DNA of 64,000 nucleotides from Gnetum montanum (GCA_015680685.1 MNCI01027315.1:236921-300920), one strand, 5' to 3'; shown: positions 10,546 to 22,090, counted from the first letter of the stretch. Notes: generated by a model from the letters alone, not told the origin. Numbers and translations: made by a program.

Positions 10546-12110
10546 ATAACAATTTTGTCAAAAATGGCCTACAAGAAGGTTGGGACGTCTAGGGTGCCAC
10601 CAAAGAAGAAATCCAAGGGCAGTTCCAGCAATGTGTCATCCTCTTATGTGCCGCAATTTCAAAATTCAAGTGCAACATAGGTTTGAGGCAACTTGAACCA
10701 CAAATATTATTACTAAGTGCTCTCTTTCCTTTCTTGCACATAGGTAAGCTACTTTAATGGATTATTTCCAGGTGTTGAATTAGGGAAACCTTATTGCAAT
10801 GAATTTTTTGGTTCCTAAAGTGTTGATTCATGAATTTTATTGCAATATTATTGTTTCAAATGTTGTTGTTGGAGCATTCACTTTCATGGTCAGGGGTCTT
10901 CTCATTGAGGTCTCTCCCCAACTTGTGAATGTAATCCTTGGGATCTCTAGTGCAAATGTCTTCTGGGTAACCATTAATACCATGCATGAAATTTATACAA
11001 ATGGTATAATGCCCATAGGACATGATGAATTTTATGATGTTTTGTTTGGGAAAGATGTATTCTTTGACAGAGGTCATATTGAGAGGAGCATGATGATTCC
11101 TAATGCTTCCACCTTGTCTCTTATCATGTTGTATAACATTATGGTAAAGGAGGGGAGTTATAGTTATCTGCTTTCATCCCAATCATTTGTGCTTTATTGT
11201 ATTCTCATAGGATGACCATTAGATTTGAGGCATACACTCTACTGGGAAATGTTGAGTTCATTTGCCAAGGAAAGAATCCTTGGACATTCTTACCTCAATA
11301 ACTTGTTGATATGTTAGAAGAATGTGCCTATTCTAGAGATGCCTTTGCCCAAAGGAAAGAGCAACCTTATTGAATATGTTAAGAATAGAAGTGTTTCTCA
11401 TGTAGTTGAAGCAAGACTGAGTACTAGATAGTAGAAGAAGAAGAAGGAAGCATTATCATCAAGGACCTCTCCCTAGCTGAGCATATCCAAATCCAGTTGT
11501 GCCTAGATCAGTTCTTCATTGATGAGGCTTTTTTGACCTTTTTCACAAGCCATCGGGAAGCTTGGGAGAAGCATCTCTTACTTGCATGAGAGTTTGGAAG
11601 AAGCTAGTATTCTTCTCTTTTGATGGTAGGAGTTTGAGGAGGTTACTATTTCTCCTATTTTTGATAGTGAGGAGAACATTTTTGTTCCACCAAAGAACTC
11701 TGCATCAGTGGAACCTTCTTGTGCACATAATTTAGGGATGGAATAAAACTCTAAGCTTGAGGCATCACCATCTCATGTCCAAGGAGAGCATCATGTTCCC
11801 ATGCAGCAACCTGAGCATCATGATCTTGCACCACCAGTACATTCAATTCCTCCATTAGCCAATGCTCCTAACTCATTTGAGCAGTAAACTATGGAGAGTA
11901 TCTTTGGGACCACATCCCAATGGGTACCAGCTCAATAGCCTCTAGTTTAGCCAGATCCACTAGCTTTATCTCGATTTCGATTGAAGCTTCATCCTTGGCG
12001 AGCTCCCATTCAAAAGCTTGAGCCATCTGATGAGGATGAGCATAGGTTGAGCCAACCCAACACTAGTAGTGATGATGATGAGGAGAAGACTTATTGTCCA
12101 TCCTAAGCAG
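10546..12110 (+). pseudogene. Broken ORF of element 6, plant-transposon-protein-like
   Basis: A start at 10564 opens a basic, Ser-rich leader (MAYKKVGTSRVPPKKKSKG...) that stops near 10680. A 138-codon open frame at 10799-11215 follows with LVPKVLIHEFYCNI, FTFMVRGLLIEVSPQLVN and HDEFYDVLFGKDVFFD. This pattern resembles the 'putative plant transposon protein' domain found in plant retroelement ORFs (W..V..FY.N, v.VRG..i..s...I...L). Beyond 11215 reading continues only with stops and frame changes to about 12110, with Glu/Ser/Pro-rich stretches. It is the only coding remnant of the element. Its role is unknown; it might be a gag-like or accessory protein. The family match is from memory and needs a profile search. 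Confidence 0.55.
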
Positions 12111-12613
12111 TGGAGGGATTTGAATTTGAGGATGCGACCAAGGTTAGTGATTAGGGACCTTGGGTGATCATTTTCTCTCTCCTTTTTTGTTAATGTCCAA
12201 AAGGGAAAGAAGTTTTTGATTCTTACATATGTGATTTTTGGCCTTTCACATATGTGCTTGATTATGTATGATGCTACCATTTGTATAGACAATTAGTTGT
12301 ATTGAACAGTTACAGATTTATGTGGACAATTGGTTGTATTGGATAGTTTTGGATTTATGTGGACAATTGGTTGTATGGAAAGTTGTGGATGAGTTAAAGA
12401 CTGATGGTGCTTCCTTTGTTATCTTTGTGTGGTGTACTTTTGATATTTACTTTTGCATCATTTCATTTTTTTCCACGTATTACTAAACTACCTTGAACCT
12501 CAACACTTTATCCTAGTCCCTAGTTGCCATAGGAATTTATATGTCTTAATATTTTTATTGGTTTTTATCTCACCCATTTCTTAAGTTTTGTACATCATCA
12601 AAAATGGAAAGAT

Positions 12614-13796
12614 TGTTGACCTTTTGGTATGTCAAAACATTAAGACAAATTTAGTACACAGATGTTTGTGTGGTTGTTGTGTTTGTAGGGCAAGAACTTG
12701 GATTAAGACATCTACAAGGTTTCAAGAAAACATGTGGGAGTTCAAGAGCATGGACAAGGAATGAAGATTTCAAAGTGCAAAGGGAATTGAAGAAAGATGT
12801 CTCCAAGAAATAATAGACGTCTTGGCCAAAGTGAAGGAGAATTAGTGAAGACATCTTGTAGAAACAGTAGACATCTACCATCAAGCAACAATGTCTCTAA
12901 GAAATAGTAGACATCTTGGCCAAGTTGAAGGTTGCTCATATGAAGACATCTCTAAAAATAGTAGACATTTTTTTTGTGAGAAAGACATCTTCATGAAGAT
13001 GTCTCCACAAAGATGTCTTTCCTATGGAGAAGATGTCTTTCCAAAATGAAGGTCTAATGTAGAAAGATGTCTTATTCTTGAAGAAGATGTATCCAGTGAC
13101 TATTAGATAGCCATTGCACGAATTTTGAGGTGATTTCAGAAACATCTAGGCTATAAGAAGACTTCATTCTCTTGGAAAATATGCAAGCATTGTGTACCAT
13201 CAAGTGTCATTATCAAGAAATCATTGTATACATCATTCTCTTGTTATTATTCCTCATTGTACTATCTTTTGTCTGTTGTAAGTGGTTAAAGTGAGTTATA
13301 CCTCAAAGTATAAGGATCTACAAATTTAGTTACATTCTTTCCATGTAATTGTTATTCTCTTTTGTTGTCTTGTGGGGCTGATGTGCTTCTTGCAAGAAGG
13401 CATCTTGCTTAAGCTTGTTAGGCTCTTGCAGGATTGAGTGTTGGTGTAGCGCCATAACACTTTGGAATGGAGCTCAAGTTGTAAAGGTTGTGATATCCTA
13501 GAAATCACATTTTAAGCTTGTCGAGACCTTGTGGGATTGTGTAGATTCGTTACATTGAATCACTTTAGCGCAAAGCTTAGAGCATGTCTAGGGTGTAGTA
13601 CCCTTCAAATAACATTTGAAGAGCAACAAAATCTGGAGGTGTGCTAGCAAACTATCCTTTGAGTGTGGACTACCCAAGTTGGGGAACAACATTAATTTCA
13701 CTGTGTGCTTTATTTTAAAGGATTTTTTAATTTGGGAAACTTATTCTTCCCCACTGTGGCCCCCCCCCCCTCCCTCTCTAAGTTCAATGATCCTTA
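12614..13796 (+). repeat. Element 6 right LTR
   Basis: About 1.18 kb starting TGTTGACC. Its first half is crowded with AGATGTCT, AGACATCT and AGACGTCT variants spaced some 20-60 bp apart (about 12795-13095). The 3' end is taken just before or within the ACATTA duplication. A C-run occurs near 13758-13769. No clear terminal CA is visible, so the exact end is uncertain. Confidence 0.7.
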
Positions 13797-15366
13797 CATT
13801 AGATACATATGAGACTGATTAGTTACTTACTTAAACATCTCTAAATATATTTGTTGTCTTCTAAATTATACATAATGTAATATGGTGAATATTGTGGTTT
13901 CTAACACTTCAAGGTGTGTTAAACATCAATGCTTCTATATTAATATATTTCAACATAATTTATTGTATATTGCCTGAGAGCTTATGATCTTCTTGATCAC
14001 AAGACTTGACATAGTATTAGATCAAATTTTTGTTGACCTATATCACCATTACCATGAGTTTCATACATTGATAAAGTTAGTGCAATGAATAAATGTGATG
14101 ATAAGTATAAAAATTGAAATTGCAAAATTTCATTTTTACCTTTGCAAATTGCAAGTAAATGACATACCAAACCTTGCTATGTTATACTCCAAATTGTAAT
14201 TGTTTGCTTTTAGAGTGTTTTTGCTAAGTATTCAAACCTTTTTTATTCTAATTTTGAAAAATTTCATGTGAAATAGTGCATGAATTAGGATTTTTCCTCT
14301 GTTGTGAAATTTTGCATAATGTAAAATTGCCAACTCTAGATTCTTTAGAACATGAAGTAGTGACACAGTGTTACCATTATCACCATTGACATTGCAACTA
14401 AAAATTCATAGTGATACTTTCCATGATGAAGCTTCACCTTTCATAGTAAGGAAAAATGTTAAGAAGATCAAAGTCTACTTAGCAATGATAACTCATTATG
14501 AAGTCATGGTGAACACGTTGTAGAGCTTTGATTTTCTACTATCAAAGGAGAAATATGCAAGATATATAGCACCAAGAATTAGTATATAATATCATCACTT
14601 TGATTTAAATCTAGCAACATAGCTAGTGAAAAATGGATTTGAAAAAGTTAGGGTTAACATAGTTCACAGAGTTCATGGTGTTAAAGGATTAGTCATTAGT
14701 TGAAAATTTTATTTGTATTTATAATAATGGTTGGTTTATGTTTTAGTTAAGAAAGACTTGGTAGTTCTCCAAAATTTAAAAGACATTTCTACATTTTTAT
14801 TTTTAGATAGTGAAAATAGATTTTGCCTTTATATAAGTCATGTTTTTAAGGCATTAGCTTATTGAATGTTTTATAAGTAAGGAGGATTGGGGAAGGCTTG
14901 TACCATCTTCACTACCAAGATTTCAATTGTATAGTTAAAGATACCATATTCTAGCTTCGTAGAAATCATTGCCTATCACACATGTGTTAAAGACAAGAAG
15001 AATGTCATTTAATGGCTTCTATTGAATCTACTCTCTACCATAGTGAAGAAGTCATGAAGGAAGATAGGCAAGTGGATTGGTTATCAATTTTGAAAAAGAA
15101 ATTAAAGGCTTAGGAACTTATCTATTGTCATTTCTCATCCCTACTATTTTTTATATGGTTACCTTCTTTTTAGTTTTGTTAAATTTTTTATTAACTCTAA
15201 GTTATTACAAGTCACTACGATGTTGAAAGATAGAAATAAATAATTTATATCAAAAATATTTATCAAAGTGTTTGCAAAATAAGAGCAGATAGTCATGGAG
15301 CTACCTGCATTGAAGTATCAAGAAGGAGTTCAAATAGAAGTTGGGTATGTGCCACAATGAGATTAT

Positions 15367-15690
15367 TTGTTATCATCCATGATGAATTTAATTTTGTACC
15401 ATCACAAGTTTGAGCATAAGATTTCTCATTATGAGTCATCCATAAACTTCTTTAAACCTTTAGTGAAGAAGAGCCCTATGAAAGAAACTCTATATCGTGA
15501 GGCTGCATGGAAATATATTGAAGTCGTAAATCAAGACAATTATCTAGCAACCATGCAAGACATGATCATAAATAATATTAGCCAATTGCCCAAATCCTTC
15601 TCCATTGAAGTGAGTAATGATTTACTTTATGACTTAATGATTTTGAATTACACAATGATAGGATACTACTTTAAGACTAGGGTTTTTTGA
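15367..15690 (+). pseudogene. Open remnant of the element 5 protein
   Basis: 107 codons open, continuous with a longer degenerate frame upstream. The copy-B equivalent (about 48805-49120) is broken by more stops. No catalytic motif is visible. Function unknown; it is presumed to belong to the retroelement because it lies between element 5 LTRs. Confidence 0.45.
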
Positions 15691-15941
15691 ACAATGCTAA
15701 ACAATAATAAGTAGGTCTTTAAGAATGCTCTAGCATAAATAAGTCCTTAAATAAAGATTTGAGGAAGACTTACGAAGATAAAGAAACATATGCTAAAGCC
15801 TTTAATAAATATAAATATGAGGTAAATTAAACCCTAAAATTAGCCAAGAAATAAGCCAAAGAGTTGGAAGAGCTCAAGTAAGCAAGAATCATTGTAGGAT
15901 CCAACATTGATCCTAAGTTAGTAAATAGTGTTTAGAACTTA

Positions 15942-16130
15942 ATGGTAAAGGTGATGGAGTTTGAAACTAAGAAATTTTTAGTAAAAAAGAACAAATCCAC
16001 ATTTCTACAAGATCTAGAAAGTGTGCAAAAGAAATTTTTTTATTTAATTATGCATAACTCTAGTTTGAGAGAGAATTTCAATCAGGAAAGGGAAAGTTTA
16101 AATGCCATGGCGAAGAAGCTACAAGATTAA
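15942..16130 (+). pseudogene. Coiled-coil remnant of the element 5 protein
   Basis: 62 codons, rich in Lys, Glu and Asn with heptad-like spacing, ending just before element 1 inserted. Its likely continuation on the other side of element 1 begins near 29193 with HYKELVMSFALLDHELPN. The insertion therefore broke this ORF. Confidence 0.45.
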
Positions 16131-16151
16131 GCAATAATTGAGGTTCATTGC

Positions 16152-17020
16152 TGATGAGCGGCTAGGTACCCCTACGCCCAACCATACGAATCATGAGCAT
16201 TTACACGGGACTCAGTCGAATTCCGTAGACTATAATCACTTAACATACACCTGACACTAACCAACAAACGTTGGGTTAGAACGGTCGTCATCTTCCTAAC
16301 CTCACTTGTGATGTTCTGATTACGATGGTTAGGTAAGATTAAGGCTAATGATTTTTATGGTCTTTTACTTTATCTTTTGGTGTCTAATTAAAGTATGGAA
16401 AGTAAGGGATGAGCTATTATCTAATCTATGATTATCCTAATTTGTATTCTAACTATTCCTAGCATAAGTAGCTGATCCCATCTTCCGGGCACATTTTGAG
16501 CATCCCCTAAACACTACTGGGTTACTAGACGTTAAGCGTCACTAGGTTACCAAGTGTTGGGTTTACATTCGATATGGTCATACTTATGGTCTTTACGAAC
16601 TTATAAGAGAGCTAAAGCAATTAAAATAACAATAATGGAAACTTAAGTAAGTATCAAAGCATAAACATATTAAACTAATGAATGCAATAAATGACTAAGT
16701 CCAAATGCTGCAAGGAATTCTTGAAGAGTTCATCTTTATTGTCGTCACGCCAATGGGCTCAGATACATCAACGCTCAAATAAAGAGCTGATCACTTTTCT
16801 TACACCTGCTGTGGGCACTTAGAAAATATTCTATCTCTTGCAGAAACAAACTGCAAGAGCTTCGCTACAACTAACTGAAAGGTACCTAAATGAGGCTGAA
16901 GGCCCTCTTATTTATAGGCCAAAATAGGCTCCACATAAACGGGGCCATGTCGATGCAACCATGTATATGCAGCCCTGTATACGCGGCCTAGTCAACGCAA
17001 TGACTAATGACACTTCATCA
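16152..17020 (-). repeat. Element 1 3' LTR
   Basis: 869 bp, TGATGAGCGG...CTTCATCA on the plus strand. Read on the minus strand it has GTATAC-containing motifs, the TATA box CTATAAATAA (16908-16917) and an AATAAAG-type polyadenylation signal about 170 bp downstream. Matches 28318-29192 along its whole length. Confidence 0.92.
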
Positions 17021-17040
17021 TACCCCCACGACTGAGTAAA
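17021..17040 (-). promoter_or_regulatory. Element 1 polypurine tract
   Basis: Minus strand reads CAGTCGTGGGGGTA directly before the 3' LTR. The equivalent in element 2 (60208-60221) is CAGTCGTGGAGGTA. This would prime plus-strand DNA synthesis. Confidence 0.85.
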
Positions 17041-17272
17041 AACTCATCCTCAAGTTACTCTACAATTTGGAAGGTGTGGGCTTTTATTTACAACGCACAT
17101 GACTTGACACACACATGACACACACATATGACACAACATCAATTTCACCAAGTGTCCGAGTTACAGAGAAGGACAAGTTACAAAAATGATGGTGTTCAGA
17201 GACAAAATTGAACACCTTGCCGATCTTAGAGTCTCTGCCGTGTTGAATGATGCACAAAATCGCTGGAGAAGA

Positions 17273-19901
17273 TCACACAGTCCCTAGGGGCAATGGTTCT
17301 AATGGACCTTCTCTAGGCTCTGGCCCATGCGTTTGTGGTGGCACAAACAATGGCTGTCTCGTAGCAGCTGCAACTTCTGGAGGCAGCTAGAAAGCCTCCA
17401 AGAGAGCCCTCATTTTTTCTTCTTTGCTTCTGGGATTGTTCACTGTCCAGGAAGCTTCACCAATGTGTGCTGGAACTGGAACCTCCCAAGGGCATGGCAG
17501 TGCTGGAAAGAGTTCTTTTAGGTTGACAAACCAGGCTGTGAATAGCTTTTGTTCGATGTCGAACACTCGGATTGATGCCACGTTTACTGTTTCCAGCTTC
17601 TGCTTTGTTGCTTTGTGTGCTTGGAACTCTCCCTCGTATAGAGAGTATGAGGCGACCACTTACTTTTCCAACTCTGACCATAGTCTCTCAGTTGTGAGCA
17701 TAGCTAGGTTTTCATAGCGAAGGTTGGCAAGCTCCATATATTCTATCATTTCCTTGATCTGTAGCTCCTTTAGGTGGATTTCAGCTTGATTATAGGCATT
17801 CAACCCATCAAAGATAGGTTGCCATACCTCGCCTCTTGCTTGGAGCTATTGGAGCGCTTGGTTCATTTTGGCCTTTACAACTTGAATCTGCTTTTCATTT
17901 ACTTCCTTTTGCAATCCCACTTGGTCACTGTAATGATTTTTGATGTTTTCAAATTTTAGGACCTCATTCTTCCAAGCGGCGATTTCAATTGCAGATTTCT
18001 GTCACAATGCCCAAACCTCCTCTATTGACAGATTTCGATTTTTAGCGGCCAACCTTCTTACGTCAGCATTCACCTTGGCTAGTTCTTCCTACTGTGGGTG
18101 GATAAAAGTTTTCATGTGTTCATTTTCTACACCAACATTGCGCAAGCGATGAACCTCCATAGTCAATCGGACGTTCTCCTAGTGAACCTCTGCCAAGTCC
18201 TTATCTAAATGATATGCTCGAATATCTACTAAGGACTTATCAAAGATCACCAACTCTCACACATCCTCAACGATCTAAAGTTTGAATTGAAGCTGTTGAA
18301 AAGCCTCATCTTTGGTGATTTCGCGATTGAGGATGGCTGGATCGGCAAGTTGGGCTCTTAATTGGGCTACTTTCATTGCCAAGTGTTGACAAGTGACTTG
18401 AGTAGCTTCAAGTTGCCCTTCCAAAATGAGGCTCTTATCCCTTGCCAAGAGTAGCTCTGACTGGGTTGCAGTAATGTTGTCTGGAAGGTCGAAGACATCC
18501 GAAAGCAGTTGCTTGGTTCCCACCAATCGGTCTAACAAATTCTCATGTTGGGCTGCATCAATCTTGCTACGTGAAGTTTCGGTAGATGCCTGTACATCTT
18601 GAAGTCCATGAATGTATGGTATAGGTGCTACTGGTGGGTTGAGAGTTGTAGCAATTGTATTACCAACCACTTCGGCCTTAGTATTTTGTCCTTGGTGCTG
18701 CATCACCAAGATTGTTGACCCTTAACCATCTTCCAAGCGTACCAAGAAGGTAGCAGCATTTCCAAAAATTTTGGGAAATAACTGTTGTGTGTATACTATC
18801 ACCTCTCGAATGCTAGGATCTATTCATGTAGGCACTTGTGTTTGGGCTACGGAGAACATCGACCCTGCTCTCTCAAGCAAGCTAATTGATTGAGCCACTT
18901 GTCCAGTTGGCTCATTGCAAGGTGATAGACCGAAGGGTCTTCTCTTCCACTGATCCTGCTAGATTGCTCTTGCTAGCTCAAGAGCGTTTGTCAGATTTCA
19001 CGGATGTGTTCAGCAATGGTTTGCGAACCCGACCTTGTTGTTTGTGTAGGTGGTGGAGGTGGTTGCTACTCCTCCTTTGTTTGTGTGATGGTAGGATTTT
19101 TATCCTTCATCATTTCTTGCTAAGAGATAATTGGGACATGCTAGATTACATCATTGGAGTGTCGTGCTATCCCTGCCCGTTTGCATAACTTACGGATTAG
19201 GCAAGGAAAGGGGAGAGCTCGTCTTCCACGTTCACTTTCAGCGAACCTCTTTTCAATCTCTAGGAATAATAGCTATGGAAGACTCATTGGGAATTTCCCA
19301 CTCAAGGTGGCACACACACGAGTGGAGAAGGAAATGATTTTGTTGGGTCTTACCGTTGGGTTTAGGTGGTAAGACGCAATCTTTGAGTACACCCTCTCTA
19401 CCATGGTCAAAGAGCTGAATTCCTTGTGCTCTACCCCATAGCATCGTTTGGTCCATTCTGCCTTTACCTTTGGGTCGGCTTGTTTTGGAATCTCCACCAC
19501 ATCTACTCCGGTCTTGGGCAATCCTAGAGTCTACGCTATTGCCTTCGAAGAGTAAGAGACATAAATGTCTTTGATTCTTACTTTGGACCCCAATTGTCGA
19601 TTCATCCAAAAGAGATAGGTCTTTCCTAAGTACCACTCACCACTAGATGTGATGATTGGCCACATAGGAGAACTTTGTAGCTGCAGCCTCACATCTTCTG
19701 GTCGTTTTCAAGGAATGGTCCAAAATTTAGCTCTTAGAGGACCATCTGTTGCACTTCCCACGGTTTGATAGCATTAAGAAAGACATGAGAGCCCTCCGCG
19801 TGCTCTGGTTGTTGCATGCCTCACCCTCTTCTCGTTCGTGGGTGCTTGTCCCTTGGTTGTGATGGTCCTTCGCCCCTTGGGTGCCTTGTTTTTGGTGCCA
19901 T
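17273..19901 (-). pseudogene. Element 1 third ORF (env position): transposon-protein-like domain plus coiled coil
   Basis: The ATG at 19901-19899 (MAPK...) is chosen because the start and its context are conserved in element 2 (57151). The N-terminal half (about 19640-19000) contains WTKRCYGVEHKEF, a Ser/Thr-Arg-Val segment and FPCLI.KLC, resembling the plant transposon protein domain. The C-terminal half (about 18709-17400) is rich in Leu, Glu and Gln heptads (LEGQLEATQVTCQHLAMKVA; ENRNLS region), a probable long coiled coil. It ends at TGA 17275-17273 after LPLGTV. No signal peptide or transmembrane segment is seen, so an envelope function is not supported. The reading frame needs several frame changes and has stops. 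It sits between integrase and polypurine tract, preceded by a splice-acceptor-like TTTGTTTGCAG. Confidence 0.75.
18275..18709 (-). pseudogene. Coiled-coil segment of element 1 third ORF
   Basis: 144 codons open without a stop, the best-preserved part of the third ORF. Residues about 60-144 are Leu/Gln/Glu-rich with heptad spacing and end in EITKDEAFQQLQFKL. The counterpart in element 2 is 58510-58893, nearly collinear. Oligomerisation is the natural inference; nothing indicates an enzyme. Confidence 0.7.
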
Positions 19902-20109
19902 CTGCAAACAAACATAACCACTAATTAGGTTGTGCACAAGTTGCTAAAAAATGAGTCTCATACACTTTCTCAGTTTGACTAAGTTATGTTGTTGGCACAG
20001 ACATTCCATTAAGTTGCCCGGAGTGTTGATTTATGGGTTAGAGCAAAAAACATCAAGGGTTAAGTTAGAGTTTTTAAACGGTTATTTTAGTTTCTTCCCT
20101 TAGGATTGC

Positions 20110-20172
20110 GAAGTTTTAATTAATTAATTAATTAATTATTTATTTATTTATTTAGACTTCACCCCCCCCCCA
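20110..20172. repeat. (ATTA)n/(TTTA)n microsatellite and C-run
   Basis: AATTAATTAATTAATT then ATTTATTTATTT, followed after GACTTCA by a C-run at 20161-20170. A shorter (AATT)n tract lies at the equivalent place in element 2 (56910-56938), also next to GACTTCAC, so the microsatellite predates the split of the two elements. Confidence 0.9.
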
Positions 20173-20324
20173 TGATTGAGAGCATACCTCCGGGTTCTCG
20201 AGAGGGTAAGGATTGGTAGATGCACACGCACGGTAGGACAAGTAGGTGTGTGGGAAGAAGTTGGGCAGAAAAAATGGAAAAATCTTCCTGCAATTTGTTT
20301 GCAAAATGATAAGTTTTCAAAGCA

Positions 20325-20440
20325 CAATAGGTGTATATATAGGGGTTGGGCACTGCATTGACGGGGCCACATATACGCAACCGCGTATACGCAGGGGGCT
20401 GTATATATGGGGCCCCGTATACGTAGGGGTGTGCACATGT
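20325..20440 (-). promoter_or_regulatory. Putative internal promoter upstream of element 1 third ORF
   Basis: On the minus strand a block with CCCCGTATACG, the perfect palindrome GCGTATACGC (20383-20392) and GGCCCCGTCAATGCA is followed by the TATA box CCCCTATATATACACC (TATA at 20333-20342). The same motif types precede the TATA box of the LTR. The distance from TATA to the ORF start at 19901 is about 435 bp, against about 430 bp in element 2. Promoter activity is inferred from the layout only. Confidence 0.6.
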
Positions 20441-20444
20441 TGAC

Positions 20445-22090
20445 CAACGTTGACCAACCCGGAAAAAACCCAAAATGATGAATTTGAAATGCCAAATTGG
20501 AGTGGTTGAAGCATGTGAGAGGCTCGGTCATGGCTAAGGATAGGAGGAAGGTAATCGAGGCTCGAAAAAGAGTCAAAAATAGAAGAACGTGACGAAAAAG
20601 AACTCTATGGGGAAGAAATCGAGCGATGGTTAGCATGGAAACAAGCCACCAACCAACCCCAAGGATGAGAGACTAATGAATGGCACCAAGAATATGCAAG
20701 TAGGTCCTCCCCATAGTAGGCGACAATCTTTGTAGCCCTTGCATAACCCCAACACATGGGTCCATGGGTTCCGGTGCTAAGGAATGGTGATTGTAAGTTC
20801 ATACTTTCGTCCAGGAGAACCTGTCCAAGCATGGGAAGTTCATGAGAGATGCAACAAACAATCAACTCATAAAATTAGCAATGAGGTGAGGGATGGATAG
20901 AAGTTGGTGAAGTGAGAGAGAGAGAGATGAGGTGTGGATGTCCAACTATTGGTTCCATGAAACCCCCACATGAAGCTGTGGTTAAGTAACCCGATAGAAC
21001 CTTTTCCAGTTCAAACCCAAAACCAACCACATCTAGTGACATTGCAGCAACACACGAAGACTCGTCTAGCCCTCAAATGGGTAGGAATGCACTCACAGAG
21101 AACCATCACTCCAACAAACGTGAGAGAGAGGAAGTGAAATGGTACCAAGTTAGAGGGGACAAGGGAAGTCCCATAACTAGTGCTAGTGGCCAGTGAGAGG
21201 CGGTCTAAGGGGTGTGCTTTGAATTCTCACATAGTGAGGATTTTATCCTTGTAGTTTCTTTTAGTTTTCAAATTCTGGGAACCACACCATGCGAAGACTT
21301 ATGCTTGTATGCATGCATCTGACCAATGGGTGTGCTTTGAATCCTCATTTTTTTTCTCTTTTTTTTTTTCAATTTTTGATGAGGACCACACCATGCAAGG
21401 TCAAACTGCTAAGGGGCTTCCTTGTAGAGAAGAACTTGGAGTGGTAAGGGATCTGTAAGGGCACTCTTTACCACCCAAGGGTAGAAGAGGATAACGAATG
21501 TTGCATTCCCCTTAAATTCACACCCTATGCAAACCATTGGGTCATCCCCGAGTCTAGGAACTACAAAAGTCACACATTAATTGAAATGTTTAAAAATGAA
21601 CTGGGGTTGCATAGTCCCAATGGTAGGAAAACCACAGGGTGGATGAATGGGTGAATGACGTGGACCCACTACCAATATTATGAGGTGAAAGTAGCCACAA
21701 AAACCAAGAACAACCATGCGAGGGTGAGACTAGGGTAAAAGGTGGGCCATTCCCCGTGACCCATCGCAATGAAAACCATCTGTGCCAACCTAACGACAAT
21801 AAGGCGATTTTTTAGCAGAAACAAAAGTAGAAATGAAACAACAAACAAAGAAGTGGAAAAAAAATTAACATAATTAAAGAAAGGAAAATTGTAGCAAGAA
21901 TAGAAAACGTAGTAACGATGTTGAAAAAAAAAAGTGTAAAAACAAAAATACAAAAAGTAAGGGACGTAGTGGAATGGATCAACATGAAGAACGGTCTCCC
22001 CCATGACTAGGTGGAAAGGAGGAGATGCGAAAAATGGAACGAGGTTGTCCTGGTGATGACGAGGTGGTTGCACTAGTTGAGTGGAGTTCA
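20445..22090 (-). other. Element 1 spacer between integrase and internal promoter
   Basis: Open frames exist (for example minus 22091-21678, with a Phe/Tyr-rich run), but none has recognisable motifs. The first part extends the integrase tail (reads ...HQQLK.FRELHST). Element 2 lacks roughly 20373-22437, so the spacer is either a lineage feature or was deleted there. It holds short direct near-repeats (GGGTGTGCTTTGAAT near 21213 and 21328). Confidence 0.6.

Larger units (their letters stand above)
9972..13796 (+). mobile_element. Element 6: small non-autonomous LTR retrotransposon
   Basis: Direct repeats beginning TGTTGACCTTTTGGTATGTC start at 9972 and 12614. The second is preceded by a purine-rich tract (AAAAATGGAAAGAT). 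ACATTA flanks both outer ends (9966-9971 and about 13791-13796), and sequence without this insert is seen near 30230 and 61810, so the insertion is clear. The left LTR matches the right one only over its first 370 bp or so; the rest has been lost or replaced. The interior holds one broken ORF and no RT or integrase. Strand follows the position of the purine tract. Confidence 0.8.
9746..14011 (+). mobile_element. Element 5, LTR1 (interrupted by element 6)
   Basis: Begins TGTTAAGAATTTGG and ends ...CACAAGACTTGACA, matching the LTRs at 29985-30368 and from 61582 in order. It is split by the nested element at 9972-13796. Without that insert it is about 0.44 kb. The right boundary is supported by the next bases, TAGTATTAGATC (14012-14023), a decayed form of the tRNA-Met primer site TGGTATCAGAGC. 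Confidence 0.75.
14012..16151 (+). mobile_element. Element 5 interior, first part (unknown degenerate protein)
   Basis: Starts with a decayed tRNA-Met-type primer site. From about 14340 to 15690 one plus frame reads as a long protein interrupted by many stops, including SFDFLLSKEKYARYIAPR and, in an open part at 15367-15690, SHYESSINFFKPLVKKSPMK. A second frame at about 15700-16130 is a Lys/Glu-rich probable coiled coil (KELEELK..., FETKKFLVKKNKS). The same series recurs in copy B (47330-49560). No RT, integrase or protease was recognised here, so element 5 looks non-autonomous or internally deleted. I do not recognise the protein. Confidence 0.6.

Noticed and set aside
17273-19901. Third ORF as a viral envelope gene
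   Set aside because: Position fits, but no signal peptide, transmembrane segment or Cys-rich ectodomain is seen; coiled coil alone is not enough.
20148-20636. 162-codon open frame on the minus strand in the spacer of element 1
   Set aside because: It covers the putative promoter block, the TATA box and the microsatellite, is rich in low-complexity translation, and has no counterpart in element 2.
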